From contig JAGBSL010000019.1 of assembly GCA_017631875.1 (NCBI GenBank), positions 1 to 64,000 on the forward strand: 64,000 nt of DNA, read 5' to 3'. This document shows positions 42,605 to 51,965 of this stretch, piece by piece. The notes beneath the pieces were generated by a model, which did not search any database, was not told where the DNA came from, and saw nothing but the letters and a program-made list of their open reading frames with translations. Within the stretch, counting starts at the first letter, position 1. The number at the start of each line of letters is the position of its first letter. The translations under genes and the position numbers were made by a program. Source of the stretch: Bacteroidales bacterium. Lineage in GTDB: Bacteria > Bacteroidota > Bacteroidia > Bacteroidales > UBA932.

Positions 42605-43363
42605 ATGAAAAAACTATTTACACTAATGATTCTTGCGCTTGGCAGCTTGTCTGCCATGGCACAGGAACAGGCTGAGTTTACAGCAGATAGACCAGGTGCT
42701 TCGACTGGACCAACTGTCGTAGGACATAAGGTTATTCAGCTGGAACAGGGTATCCAGTATGACGGAGACGGAAGCAGTTACGGAACATATACATTCAGCA
42801 ACACATTGCTCCGTTATGGACTCTTTCCTAATATGGAGCTGCGTTTGGGAGGCGATGCATTCCTTTATCCATCGGGGGGATGCGACATCTCATATTCGCC
42901 AGCATTTTCCGGCATCAGCCTAGGAACAAAGATAAAATGCTTCGAGGGCATGGGACCAATTCCGGCTGTATCTGTTCTGGCTGATTTCTCCATTCCGCGT
43001 ACAGCAAGCCAGGGGTTCAATGTAGACCATCTAGCACCGTCGCTGTATCTCCTTTTTGAAAACCCAGTGTGCGACTGGCTCAGCATCGGCTACAATCTCG
43101 GTGCTGAATGGGACGGAACACTTCCGGGAGCCACTACTTTTGCAGCACTCTGCCTGGGCTTCAGTGCCACTGACAGCCTTGGATGCTTTGTGGAGAGTTA
43201 TAACTATTTCAATGAACTCGGAAATGCATACTGCATGGACTTCGGCCTCAACTGGCAGGTCAGCAGAAAGGTGCAGCTTGACATTGCCGCTAACATGGAC
43301 CTTAGAAATCCCGCACAGTGCTGGGCGATCAGCTGCGGCGTTGCATGGCAGATAAACAGATAA
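42605..43363 (+). CDS. Outer-membrane beta-barrel, phenol MetA-degradation family
   Basis: 252 residues with a signal peptide ending 'SLSAMAQEQ'. The opening 'AEFTADRPGASTGPTVVGHK' and 'IQLEQGIQYD' is the pattern of the MetA-pathway/transporter barrel family. Alternating hydrophobic strands run to the C-terminus ('VAWQINR'). It would give a small-molecule path or anchor in the outer membrane above the inner-membrane channels encoded next. Confidence 0.78.
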   Translation: MKKLFTLMILALGSLSAMAQEQAEFTADRPGASTGPTVVGHKVIQLEQGIQYDGDGSSYGTYTFSNTLLRYGLFPNMELRLGGDAFLYPSGGCDISYSPAFSGISLGTKIKCFEGMGPIPAVSVLADFSIPRTASQGFNVDHLAPSLYLLFENPVCDWLSIGYNLGAEWDGTLPGATTFAALCLGFSATDSLGCFVESYNYFNELGNAYCMDFGLNWQVSRKVQLDIAANMDLRNPAQCWAISCGVAWQINR

Positions 43364-43407
43364 GCCAAAAGGCTCGAAGAAGTTTTGGCTCGTCCCGAGT
43401 AGGGACG
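43363..43407 (+). promoter_or_regulatory. Two tandem hairpins before the first channel gene
   Basis: AGCCAAAA (43363-43370)/TTTTGGCT (43383-43390) and CGTCCC (43391-43396)/GGGACG (43402-43407). They lie 15 bp before the channel ATG. They may cut transcription from the upstream gene or set mRNA stability. Confidence 0.5.
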
Positions 43408-43421
43408 AAAATATATAACAT

Positions 43422-45125
43422 ATGAATACTAAGATAGAAAGGTTCAGGCAAGAGCTGAACAGGGTCTTCGATGACGATCTGCATACCAAACAATGGCATA
43501 ACTATGTGGATTATGCCATTATCGGACTCATCATAATCTCTACCGTAGAGGTATTCCTGTCCACTTACGACGGAATCGTCGAGAAGTACGGAAAGTGGTT
43601 GAACTTTGTAGACTATTTCACCACTATATTCTTTACTATTGAGGTAACGCTCAGAATCTGGTGTGCAGACCTGCTTGATGAAAAATACAAGGGATTCTGG
43701 GGAAGAGTAAAGTACTGCTTCTCCTTCTATGGACTGATCGACATCCTGTCGACCTATCCGTTCTACCTCAACTTCTTCATAAAGATACCGTACACTGCCC
43801 TCAAGGCGCTCCGAATCGCACGTCTGCTGCGTATCTTCCGATACATGAAGGCGTTCAGCATCCTTTCGAGAGCCATCAGGTCCAAGAAGCAGGAGATGCT
43901 GGTATCGCTGCAGTTCCTTGCAATCGTGACACTCATCCTTTCATTCATCCTGTTCTTCGTTGAGCACGAGGTGCAGCCTGAGGTCTACAACAACGGCTGG
44001 AGGTCAGTAGTATGGGCATTCGCGCAGTATATCGGTGACCCGGGCGGATTTGCCGACACACCTCCCATCACTTTGACAGGACGTCTTATCGCATGCGTCA
44101 TCGGTATCCTCGGTATTGCTATTTTTGCGGTGCCTGCCGGACTTATCGGATCGGCTTTTACCGATGTCATGGACGAAGACAAACACGAAGAGGAAATCGA
44201 AGAGAATAAACAGAAACTCCACCTGGCGTTCGAGCGCAAGCTTTGTCGCTACACCCGACTTCAGGTCATGCCTCTGAATCTCAGCATCCAGGAGATCATT
44301 GCAAGGATGAGGATGACCGAAAACGACATTATCGAAGCTGTAGAGAAGTCAGAAGACTTCAGAATCATCAATATCGCGGCTACCGTCCCTGTAGACGACA
44401 AGCCTATGGACAAACTCGCGATAGAGCATTTCATCGTCAACCGCCCATACGGATGCATGATAGACAGGGGTTCGAAAGTTACCATAGTATCACCTTCAAG
44501 TCTTGTAGACCCTGTAATAGGAGCTTATTCGTACTATTTCGCTAAACTCGGCGGATTCAACTATGTCAGCAGAGAACTTGGAGAATTGCGACCTTATAAA
44601 TCATACTATATTTATAACTCTAACGTTCCGGGAGTCAAAGAATTCATGGAGGACATCGAAAAACTTTCGGCACGTGAAGGTAGCTGGGTCGTGACCCTTC
44701 TGGCTGCAAGCGGCGCTAACGAGCCTGAAATGGATACTCAGATTCATCTTACTTTCGGAGGAAAGAAGGGCAATCCAAGTCTTGACGAACCGAATCTGGT
44801 GATTCATGATAAAGAGACCGCTAAGACTATGTTCGAAGACATTGAGAACACATTGGAAAGCGAGTTCAGCATAAAGACGGATCGTCAGAAATATCACGAT
44901 TCCGCGAGTCCTAATATGTTCATGCGTAAGCTGTCGAATACAGATAAGGTAAACGGTCTGATGATAAGGATTGCATGGAGCTGCATGTACTGGGATTCAC
45001 GCAGGATCCAGATAGCGCAGTCAATGGCTGAAATAATAAAGAAACATGTGGAACCTGAGGCTGGCAGCGAGCTTGATCCTGAACTCAAGGTCAAGGGCAT
45101 CGCATACGAAGGACATACGATCTAG
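43422..45125 (+). CDS. Voltage-sensor-type ion channel with atypical pore and soluble C-domain, copy 1
   Basis: 567 residues. Six membrane helices (residues ~30-248). S4 carries positive residues every third position (R131, R134, R137, R140, K143 in 'ALRIARLLRIFRYMK'). The pore loop reads 'WAFAQYIGDPGGFADTPP' (198-215), so the potassium filter TVGYG is absent. S6 'GILGIAIFAVPAGLIGSAF' ends at ~246. A ~320-residue soluble domain follows ('AIEHFIVNRPYGCMIDRGSK', 'GANEPEMDTQIHLTFGG'). The membrane half is almost identical to copy 2, the C-domain is closest to copy 3. Ion selectivity and ligand are unknown. Confidence 0.85.
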   Translation: MNTKIERFRQELNRVFDDDLHTKQWHNYVDYAIIGLIIISTVEVFLSTYDGIVEKYGKWLNFVDYFTTIFFTIEVTLRIWCADLLDEKYKGFWGRVKYCFSFYGLIDILSTYPFYLNFFIKIPYTALKALRIARLLRIFRYMKAFSILSRAIRSKKQEMLVSLQFLAIVTLILSFILFFVEHEVQPEVYNNGWRSVVWAFAQYIGDPGGFADTPPITLTGRLIACVIGILGIAIFAVPAGLIGSAFTDVMDEDKHEEEIEENKQKLHLAFERKLCRYTRLQVMPLNLSIQEIIARMRMTENDIIEAVEKSEDFRIINIAATVPVDDKPMDKLAIEHFIVNRPYGCMIDRGSKVTIVSPSSLVDPVIGAYSYYFAKLGGFNYVSRELGELRPYKSYYIYNSNVPGVKEFMEDIEKLSAREGSWVVTLLAASGANEPEMDTQIHLTFGGKKGNPSLDEPNLVIHDKETAKTMFEDIENTLESEFSIKTDRQKYHDSASPNMFMRKLSNTDKVNGLMIRIAWSCMYWDSRRIQIAQSMAEIIKKHVEPEAGSELDPELKVKGIAYEGHTI

Positions 45126-45127
45126 AT

Positions 45128-45853
45128 ATGGAACTGTTAAGCAGATTATATAAGATCATCTCGAAGTCGGGCATGGAGGACAGGATGAAGTCCTTCGTGC
45201 TTGACTGTTTGAGTGACGTCACTCTTACTGTTGAGGCAGATGAAATCGGCAACCTTTTCATCACCAAAGGAGTTGCGGAGGTCTACCCTTGCGTGGCCGC
45301 ACATCTTGACGAAATCCATAGTCCCTGCGAACGCGAGGTCGTCATCGAAGGCGACAGGATATTTACAGTGGACAGACTCTGGAACAGGGTCGGATGCGGC
45401 GCTGACGACAAGAACGGTATATGGATCATATTGAATCTGCTTCATTCCGAGCCTGTGCTTAAGGTTGCCATGTTCGTCCAGGAAGAACGTGCGTGGGGTA
45501 TAGCAGGCTGCCGAGGAGCACATGCATGCAACATGAAATGGTTCGATAACGTGAAATACATATTGGAGTGTGACCGCAAGGGGTGCTCTGACGTGGTTTC
45601 CATCGGAAAAATGGACACAGTCCTGTGCGAACCAGATTTCATACCGGAGGACCTGCTGCAGAAGTATGGATACGAAATGGTAAGGGGCGGAAAGACGGAT
45701 GTCGTGGAACTTAAGATGAGAGGACTTAAAATACCTGTATGCAATATCGGCTGCGGCTATTATGATGCACATAAGAACAGCGAGTACACGCTATTTCCGG
45801 AATTGCAGAATTGTCTTAACTTTGTAATGGAAGTTATCAAAACCATAAACTGA
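45128..45853 (+). CDS. M20/M42-like zinc metallopeptidase
   Basis: 241 residues. Putative metal ligands and catalytic residues: His59 and Asp61 ('AAHLDE'), Asp93/94 ('GADDKNG'), Glu119/Glu120 ('QEERAWGIAG'), Asp149 ('ECDRKG') and His215 ('YDAHKNSEYT'). It is shorter than usual (350-400) because the lid/dimerisation domain is largely missing. It is sandwiched between two channel genes with gaps of 2 and 5 bp, so its product is surely made with them. A role in producing or destroying a peptide ligand is possible (inference). Confidence 0.82.
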   Translation: MELLSRLYKIISKSGMEDRMKSFVLDCLSDVTLTVEADEIGNLFITKGVAEVYPCVAAHLDEIHSPCEREVVIEGDRIFTVDRLWNRVGCGADDKNGIWIILNLLHSEPVLKVAMFVQEERAWGIAGCRGAHACNMKWFDNVKYILECDRKGCSDVVSIGKMDTVLCEPDFIPEDLLQKYGYEMVRGGKTDVVELKMRGLKIPVCNIGCGYYDAHKNSEYTLFPELQNCLNFVMEVIKTIN

Positions 45854-45858
45854 CCATA

Positions 45859-47583
45859 ATGACTAACATAAAGCTTTCAAAGATTGAAAAATTCAAGCAG
45901 GAGCTGAACAGGGTCTTTGACGACGACCTGCATACCAAACAGTGGCATAATTATGTGGATTATGCCATCATCGGACTCATCATCATATCTACCGTCGAGG
46001 TCTTCCTGTCTACATACGACGGAATCGTTGAGAAGTACGGAAAGTGGCTGCACTTCGTGGACTATTTCACCACGTTCTTCTTTACTATAGAGGTAACGCT
46101 CCGCATCTGGTGTGCAGACCTGCTGGACGAGAAATACAAGGGATTCTGGGGAAGAGTGAAGTACTGCTTCTCCTTCTACGGAATGATTGACATCCTGTCG
46201 ACTTATCCGTTCTACCTCAACTTCTTCGTGAAAATCCCGTACACTGCCCTCAAGGCGCTCCGAATCGCGCGTCTGCTGCGTATCTTCCGATACATGAAGG
46301 CGTTCAGCATCCTTTCGAGAGCCATCAGAGCCAAGAAGCAGGAGATGGTCGTGTCGCTGCAGTTCCTTGCAATAGTGACCCTCATCCTGTCGTTCATCCT
46401 GTTCTTTGTGGAGCATGAGGTGCAGCCTGAGGTCTACAACAACGGATGGAAGTCTGTCGTATGGGCATTTGCTCAATATATCGGCGACCCGGGAGGATTT
46501 GCTGAAACACCGCCTATCTCGCTTGTGGGAAGACTCATAGCATGCGTGATAGGTATCCTCGGAATCGCTATCTTCGCCGTGCCTGCCGGTCTTATCGGAT
46601 CGGCATTCACAGAGGTGATGGATGCAGACAGAGAAGAGGAAGAAATAGAGGGATACATCAACAGAATCGTACACTCATTCAAATTTTTCAAGGACCAGCA
46701 GCATACCAACCTGTTCTGTGTACCTAGATATCATGCAATAGAAACCGTTCTTACAAGAAAGTTCATCCCTCAGGCAGACATAATCAGAGCAGTGGAAGCG
46801 TCCGACTGTCTGCATCTATACAATCTGGCCATGTCGGTAAACAGACAAGACAAGCCGGAAGACACTATAGTAATCGTGAATTACTTCAAGAACAGGCCAT
46901 ACGGCTGCTGCATCGACAGAGGATCGAAGGTTACCATCGTCTTCACATCAGGCTACACAGAACCGCTTACCGGCTGGTTTGCATACCATATAGCCAAGCT
47001 CGGAGGCTTCAACTATGTATCTAAGGAGATTGAAGTGGACCCTGACAACCAGGTAACCTACTACAACATCGAGAATGAGGAGGATTGTCCTAACATGAAG
47101 ATGTTCCTTGATGACATAAGACAATTTGCCGAAAGAGAGGGAAGCTGGGTCATTCCGATTCTTGAGGCCACCGGTCCTCGTTCACGTCCGCATCAGCTCC
47201 ATTTCTGCTACAACACCCACAAGAAAGATGAAAGCTACGACGATCCGGACGCACTGATCAGTGATTATGCGGCATTCGATAAGGTTTATACGAGAATGGA
47301 AGAGATCATGGATCAGAAGTTCGGCTACAAGTGTGACAAGAACTACTGGTATGGAATCCAGAAGGGCAAGAACATCGGCTACCATGTAAATGCTGCCAAC
47401 TGCTTCACTTTGAGGGTAGAAGCATATCTGTGGATTTTCAATTCAGGTTACGTCGATGTAGCAAAGACCATAGCGGACGTATTCAACGAGGCATTTGAAC
47501 CGGAGGTGAAGAAGGAATTACCACCTGAAATGGTAACCCGCCGCAAAGGTCACGATTTTGGATTTGGCGATTATATAAATTAA
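45859..47583 (+). CDS. Voltage-sensor-type ion channel with atypical pore and soluble C-domain, copy 2
   Basis: 574 residues. The membrane part (~1-255) matches copy 1 almost residue for residue, including S4 and 'QYIGDPGGFAETPP'. Beyond 'GLIGSAFTEVMD' the soluble domain diverges: it keeps 'NRPYGCCIDRGSKVTIV' and 'AKLGGFNYVSKE' but differs elsewhere ('LPPEMVTRRKGHDFGFGDY' at the end). The sharp change suggests shuffling or gene conversion between paralogs. Confidence 0.85.
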   Translation: MTNIKLSKIEKFKQELNRVFDDDLHTKQWHNYVDYAIIGLIIISTVEVFLSTYDGIVEKYGKWLHFVDYFTTFFFTIEVTLRIWCADLLDEKYKGFWGRVKYCFSFYGMIDILSTYPFYLNFFVKIPYTALKALRIARLLRIFRYMKAFSILSRAIRAKKQEMVVSLQFLAIVTLILSFILFFVEHEVQPEVYNNGWKSVVWAFAQYIGDPGGFAETPPISLVGRLIACVIGILGIAIFAVPAGLIGSAFTEVMDADREEEEIEGYINRIVHSFKFFKDQQHTNLFCVPRYHAIETVLTRKFIPQADIIRAVEASDCLHLYNLAMSVNRQDKPEDTIVIVNYFKNRPYGCCIDRGSKVTIVFTSGYTEPLTGWFAYHIAKLGGFNYVSKEIEVDPDNQVTYYNIENEEDCPNMKMFLDDIRQFAEREGSWVIPILEATGPRSRPHQLHFCYNTHKKDESYDDPDALISDYAAFDKVYTRMEEIMDQKFGYKCDKNYWYGIQKGKNIGYHVNAANCFTLRVEAYLWIFNSGYVDVAKTIADVFNEAFEPEVKKELPPEMVTRRKGHDFGFGDYIN

Positions 47584-47597
47584 CCGATAAAATTATC

Positions 47598-47762
47598 ATG
47601 AGAATACCAGGATTATCATTCTCGCTCAAAAGAGCATTGGGAATAACTGCAATCAAACAGAAAATCAGCAGGGCAACAGGTGTCCCTATGACCAGACAAG
47701 GTCTTGAAAGAAAAATAGGTGCTGCAGTCATTAAGTCTATAACACGTAAAAGGAAGAAATAA
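47598..47762 (+). CDS. 54-residue basic conserved small protein
   Basis: ATG 47598 to TAA 47760-47762. It starts MRIPGLSFSLKRALG and contains 'QKISRATGVPMTRQGLERKI', ending in a run of Lys/Arg. It has 15 Lys/Arg and a single Glu. The pattern 'FSxKRAxGIT-x-K-x-K-IxRxTGxPxTxxGxxRKIG' recurs in short uncharacterised proteins of many bacteria and phages. Nucleic acid or membrane binding is possible. It is 14 bp after channel copy 2 and 2 bp before the next gene. Confidence 0.75.
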   Translation: MRIPGLSFSLKRALGITAIKQKISRATGVPMTRQGLERKIGAAVIKSITRKRKK

Positions 47763-47764
47763 AC

Positions 47765-48370
47765 ATGAAAAAACTAGTTCTCAGTATTCTTTTTGTGTTG
47801 GTCTTCATTTCATGCACATCGCAAGCAGAGAAGTTTGAGACCGCATTTAATGAAGGTAGTTTAACTGAAGCGGAAACAATTCTGAAAGAAATAGAAGCAA
47901 ATGATGGAAGGCATGTATATGCTCAGATGCTTATAGAAGAATATCTTTCAATCGATGAACTTGACAGAGCCATTCATGTATATGAAAGGATTACCCCTTA
48001 CCATTGTTCCAGATACGAGATGCAGTGGGAAAATCTGTACGGTCTTGACGGATATGAAGTTGCTGTAACTGCAAAGTTGCGGAAGGCATTGGTTAAGGCT
48101 GATCGTTTCGAAGAAGCCTGGGAATACTATCCATTGGAGTATGAAACAGAAACCTATGCCGGCAACGCATCATCATATTTCAGATACGTGTCGGATGTCA
48201 TCGTACACCTCTGCAGCAATAATCGCAAATCCGAGGCGCAATTATTCCTGAATAGTCATGCAAACTGGTTTCGCGCCAATGTTGACAATGGAGAATGGGG
48301 AAAGGACTATCTTCAATACTCATATGCTAACATGAAGTCAGATCTTCAGGATATCATAAACACATACTAA
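47765..48370 (+). CDS. Lipoprotein with TPR-like helices
   Basis: 201 residues. Signal and lipobox 'LVFISCTSQ' (Cys ~17). The rest is helical, with TPR-like spacing ('FNEGSLTEAETILKEIEAND'). No enzyme motif. It is packed between the basic peptide and another lipoprotein in the channel operon. Confidence 0.7.
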   Translation: MKKLVLSILFVLVFISCTSQAEKFETAFNEGSLTEAETILKEIEANDGRHVYAQMLIEEYLSIDELDRAIHVYERITPYHCSRYEMQWENLYGLDGYEVAVTAKLRKALVKADRFEEAWEYYPLEYETETYAGNASSYFRYVSDVIVHLCSNNRKSEAQLFLNSHANWFRANVDNGEWGKDYLQYSYANMKSDLQDIINTY

Positions 48371-48373
48371 AAT

Positions 48374-49663
48374 ATGAGATACATAGTTTTGGCTGCCGCA
48401 TTATTAATTATGACGGCATGCCATAATGGAAACGGCTCGTCAAATACCGAGGCTAAAATGTCAGAAAAGGCTTTATTAATATACAATAAAGTTGAAAAAA
48501 AGACAGCCGAAGTGGAAACGAAGGTTTCCCAAATGGGCGAAGGGGCCACTCATCAGCAAATACTGTCCGTTTTGACAGAGGTAAAATCTCTAGAATATAC
48601 TTTCGATTCTACCGGAATGAACCGGGCAGCGATCGAAAAGTGTAAAGCCCTTCAGCAGAGGATCGTGGAAGTCCAGACCCTTGCTGTAGAGAAGGCTGAG
48701 GCCATCATATTGCAATCCAGAGTATTGGTTTATGAAGGAGAAGACTTCCTGATTGAAAACATGGCCGAATATCCGGTCTATCTTGAAAAGGGAGACAGGT
48801 TGTATTACGACATCAAGCTGCAAAATGCGGTCCCCGTGAATCTATATAATATAGATGCGAAAAACAGCGTGAAAAGCTACAATAAAACGTCTATATCTGA
48901 CTCTCTTGTGGTTGCTTACTCCGGAATATATCTGTTGGAAATAAAGCCTCAGGCATCTCAGTATGCATCAGTAAAAATTACATATCATACCGATAATATA
49001 GACAGGCTGTATAATCCTAAGTTCGTGATAAGCGAGACCGTAAGCTGCTCCAAGAACGATTTCAGGTCTTATGCTGTGAAAGCGATCAAGATGCAGAACA
49101 TGTTCGATGAGCCGCGTAAGTTTACATTGAGAAGCCAGTTGAAGTCCGCAGTATCAGGCTCTTCTATAGCCTTGGTCCCTATCCAGATTCCTGCCGGCGC
49201 TACCGATATCATGTATTCTATGAGAATAGCGACAAGTGAACAGGACCGCTCGGAGGACGGCAAGTTCCACGAAAGCATGAGTATCAGATACAATCAGATC
49301 AAGTTCTTAGGATTGCCTTTATACGAAAGGAATCATGGAAGCGGCATTCTTAATATGCTCCTGGATGACAACAGGCCATTAAGGGAAGAAGACGCATACT
49401 GCAACATGTACCTCTTCAGGAGCCAGTCGGAAGCGAAGAAGTTCCAGGATGGCTCAGCTTCCGTGTCTTCGTTGAAATATGACGTAGACTATTCAACAGT
49501 AGGCACACAGTCATGCAACGGAAGAATCCCGGTCGACGGTGCAAGCAAACTGTATCTCGGATTCGAAAATGTCAGGGTCAGATACACCAACTATCTGTGG
49601 GTCGAAGCCGTTGCCGTAATACCTATAACTGAATACTATAGAACCAGCTATAGGATAAATTAA
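48374..49663 (+). CDS. Large lipoprotein of unknown function
   Basis: 429 residues. Lipobox 'LLIMTACHNG' (Cys ~16), a helical N-part (~25-115) and a beta-rich part with 'FLIENMAEYPVYLEKGDRLY', like periplasmic sandwich domains. No family recognised. It is 3 bp after the previous lipoprotein. The pair may sit outside the channels they are encoded with. Confidence 0.7.
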   Translation: MRYIVLAAALLIMTACHNGNGSSNTEAKMSEKALLIYNKVEKKTAEVETKVSQMGEGATHQQILSVLTEVKSLEYTFDSTGMNRAAIEKCKALQQRIVEVQTLAVEKAEAIILQSRVLVYEGEDFLIENMAEYPVYLEKGDRLYYDIKLQNAVPVNLYNIDAKNSVKSYNKTSISDSLVVAYSGIYLLEIKPQASQYASVKITYHTDNIDRLYNPKFVISETVSCSKNDFRSYAVKAIKMQNMFDEPRKFTLRSQLKSAVSGSSIALVPIQIPAGATDIMYSMRIATSEQDRSEDGKFHESMSIRYNQIKFLGLPLYERNHGSGILNMLLDDNRPLREEDAYCNMYLFRSQSEAKKFQDGSASVSSLKYDVDYSTVGTQSCNGRIPVDGASKLYLGFENVRVRYTNYLWVEAVAVIPITEYYRTSYRIN

Positions 49664-49699
49664 TTGGAATACTATAACCTGATCTAAAACATAGCCGAT

Positions 49700-51400
49700 A
49701 TGAGCAAATTTCAGCAGTTCAAGAAAGCCATTGCGGCTGCGCTTGATGACGACAAGAACACGAAAGTGGACAAGGCGGTAGACGCTGTCATCATTTCACT
49801 TATCGTCATAAGTACCATCGAGATCTTTCTTTCTACATTTACCGGAGTAAACGAGAAGATCGGAGGTCTCCTGAATTTCATAGATGTCTTCACTACTGTC
49901 GTCTTTACAGTAGAGGTGACCCTGCGCATCTGGCTGGCCGGAGACATCAAACCTGAATACAAAGGTTTCAAGGGCAGACTGAAATACTGCTTCAGCTTCT
50001 ATGGACTCATTGACATCCTTGCGACATATCCTTTCTACCTGGGATTCTTCTTCCCTATCCCGTATTCGGCATTCAAGGTGCTCAGGATCGTGAGACTGCT
50101 CAGAATCTTCAGGTACATGACCTCGTTCAAGCTGCTCAAGGCAGCATTCATGTCGAAGAAGGCGGAGTTGGCGGTATCGCTGCAGTTCCTGTGCATCATA
50201 ACCCTGATACTTTCATTCCTACTGTTCTTCGTAGAGAACCAGGAGCAGTCGGAATACTATTCTAACGGCTGGAAGGCTATGGTATGGGCATTCAACCAAT
50301 ACATCAAGGATCCTGGCGGATTCGCATATGTCCCTCCTGCATCTACAATAGGAAAACTTATAGCATGCGCGATAGGTATCCTCAAGATCGCGATCTTCGC
50401 TGTGCCGGCCGGACTTATCGGATCGGGATTCCTCCAGGCCGTCAACGCACAGAAGGAGAAGGAGACGCTCAAGAAGATCTCAGAAAAGCTGCATCTGGCA
50501 TTCGAGAGGAAACTTGACGTGCATACAGGATTATACCTCTCCCCTATCAGCCTGCCGTTTGCAAATGTACAGGCATCTCAGGGACTGGCAGAGGCGGACA
50601 TCTTCAAGGTCGTAGAGATCTCGGACGACTTCAGAGTCGTGAACCTTGGCATTACTGTTCCTGCTGACAGGATGGCTCCGGACAAGCTGGCGATCGAACA
50701 CTTCGTTCTCAACCGCCCATACGGCTGCTTCATAAACAGAGGCTCGAAAATCACTATTGTAGCGCCTTCCAGCAGCATGGACCCGGCGATAGGATATTAT
50801 GCTTACTATCTGGCTAAAATCGGCGGATTCAACCTCGTAAGCCGCGAATTGGGCGTATCGCGTCCGTACAGGTCGTTCTACAACCAGAGTTTCGAAGGTG
50901 AAGTTGCCGGATTGAATGAATTCATGGACGACATGAACTCAGTTACTGCCGACGCCGGCAACTGGGTAATAACTCTCCTCCCGTCAAGCGGTGCAAATGA
51001 GCCTGAATTCCCTACACAGCTCCACATCGAATATGGCGGAAAGAAGGGAGAGGACGGATTTGACGGCGCAGACCTGCTGGTCAAGGACATAGAGAAGGCT
51101 GACAGGCTCTTCTGCGAACTGGAAGAGACCATGGACTGCCGTTATGGCATCAAGACCGACAGGCAGAGATACCACGACACATCCAGCCCGAACATCTTCC
51201 AGCGAAAGCTTAAGAACGCGGCCCAGACTAACGGATTCGTGCTGAGGATAGCTTGGAGCGTATTCCTCTGGAACGCACAGAAGATAGATGTAGCCAGGAC
51301 CCTGGCCCAGGTGCTCAAGCAGCAGATCGAAGGCATGGACCTGCCGGACTGCCCGGACCTCAAGGTAAAAGACATCGGCTATCAGGACTATACCGACTGA
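49700..51400 (+). CDS. Voltage-sensor-type ion channel with atypical pore and soluble C-domain, copy 3
   Basis: 566 residues, the most divergent membrane part. It has S4 'AFKVLRIVRLLRIFRYMTSFK' (first residues quoted with regular Arg spacing), pore 'AFNQYIKDPGGFAYVPP' (Gly of IGD replaced by Lys), and S6 'KIAIFAVPAGLIGSGF'. The C-domain is close to that of copy 1 ('AIEHFVLNRPYGCFINRGSK', 'SSGANEPEFPTQLHIEYGG', 'YHDTSSPNIFQRKL'). All three copies keep Asp-Pro-Gly-Gly-Phe in the pore. Confidence 0.85.
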   Translation: MSKFQQFKKAIAAALDDDKNTKVDKAVDAVIISLIVISTIEIFLSTFTGVNEKIGGLLNFIDVFTTVVFTVEVTLRIWLAGDIKPEYKGFKGRLKYCFSFYGLIDILATYPFYLGFFFPIPYSAFKVLRIVRLLRIFRYMTSFKLLKAAFMSKKAELAVSLQFLCIITLILSFLLFFVENQEQSEYYSNGWKAMVWAFNQYIKDPGGFAYVPPASTIGKLIACAIGILKIAIFAVPAGLIGSGFLQAVNAQKEKETLKKISEKLHLAFERKLDVHTGLYLSPISLPFANVQASQGLAEADIFKVVEISDDFRVVNLGITVPADRMAPDKLAIEHFVLNRPYGCFINRGSKITIVAPSSSMDPAIGYYAYYLAKIGGFNLVSRELGVSRPYRSFYNQSFEGEVAGLNEFMDDMNSVTADAGNWVITLLPSSGANEPEFPTQLHIEYGGKKGEDGFDGADLLVKDIEKADRLFCELEETMDCRYGIKTDRQRYHDTSSPNIFQRKLKNAAQTNGFVLRIAWSVFLWNAQKIDVARTLAQVLKQQIEGMDLPDCPDLKVKDIGYQDYTD

Positions 51401-51410
51401 TTTTTTTAAC

Positions 51411-51448
51411 ATTCGCGGAGTCGTTTTGCAACAAACGGATCCGCGAAT
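51411..51448. other. Hairpin between channel copy 3 and the ECF sigma gene
   Basis: ATTCGCGGA (51411-51419) and TCCGCGAAT (51440-51448) with an inner CGTTT/AAACG stem. A T-run precedes rather than follows it. It may be a terminator variant or a leader structure for the sigma factor. Confidence 0.5.
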
Positions 51449-51473
51449 CGTCTTATAAGTGAAAACTGACCGG

Positions 51474-51962
51474 ATGAAAGGACTAACCGACATAGGAAAG
51501 CTATATGATGACTATTCCGTCAGGCTGTATAATATCGGCCTGAGGGTTGTCGGTGATGCCTCCGATGCAGAGGAGATAATGCATGACACCCTGTTGAAAT
51601 ACCTTTCATACGGCAGGAAAGACGAAATCAGGGACCTGGCCGGATGGCTGGCGCAGACATGCATACGGAAAGCCATTGACCGGCTGCGTGAGAAGCATAG
51701 GTATAAGGACTTCCTGACACGATTTGCCGAGATGGATACAGGAGAGATGACGGAGCAGGAAGAGCCAGAGGTCATCAGCGTTGAAGGCATAAAGAAAGCG
51801 CTCGTCGGACTCCCGGACCACTACAGGGTGGTGCTGACGCTGCATCTTCTTGAAGGCTACGATTATCAGGAGATTTCGCAGATAACGGGCACAAAGGAGT
51901 CGACAATCAGGACTCTATATATGAGAGGCAGACAGAAACTGGCAGAGGCATTAAGAAAATAG
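51474..51962 (+). CDS. ECF-type RNA polymerase sigma factor
   Basis: 162 residues from ATG 51474 (an in-frame GTG at 51459 is possible). Region 2 ('YNIGLRVVGDASDAEEIMHD') and region 4 ('LPDHYRVVLTLHLLEGYDYQ', 'EISQITGTKESTIRTLYMRG') are clear. It is followed 3 bp later by a one-helix membrane protein that is probably its anti-sigma partner. It may drive envelope-stress genes, including the trio itself. Confidence 0.9.
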   Translation: MKGLTDIGKLYDDYSVRLYNIGLRVVGDASDAEEIMHDTLLKYLSYGRKDEIRDLAGWLAQTCIRKAIDRLREKHRYKDFLTRFAEMDTGEMTEQEEPEVISVEGIKKALVGLPDHYRVVLTLHLLEGYDYQEISQITGTKESTIRTLYMRGRQKLAEALRK

Positions 51963-51965
51963 ATT

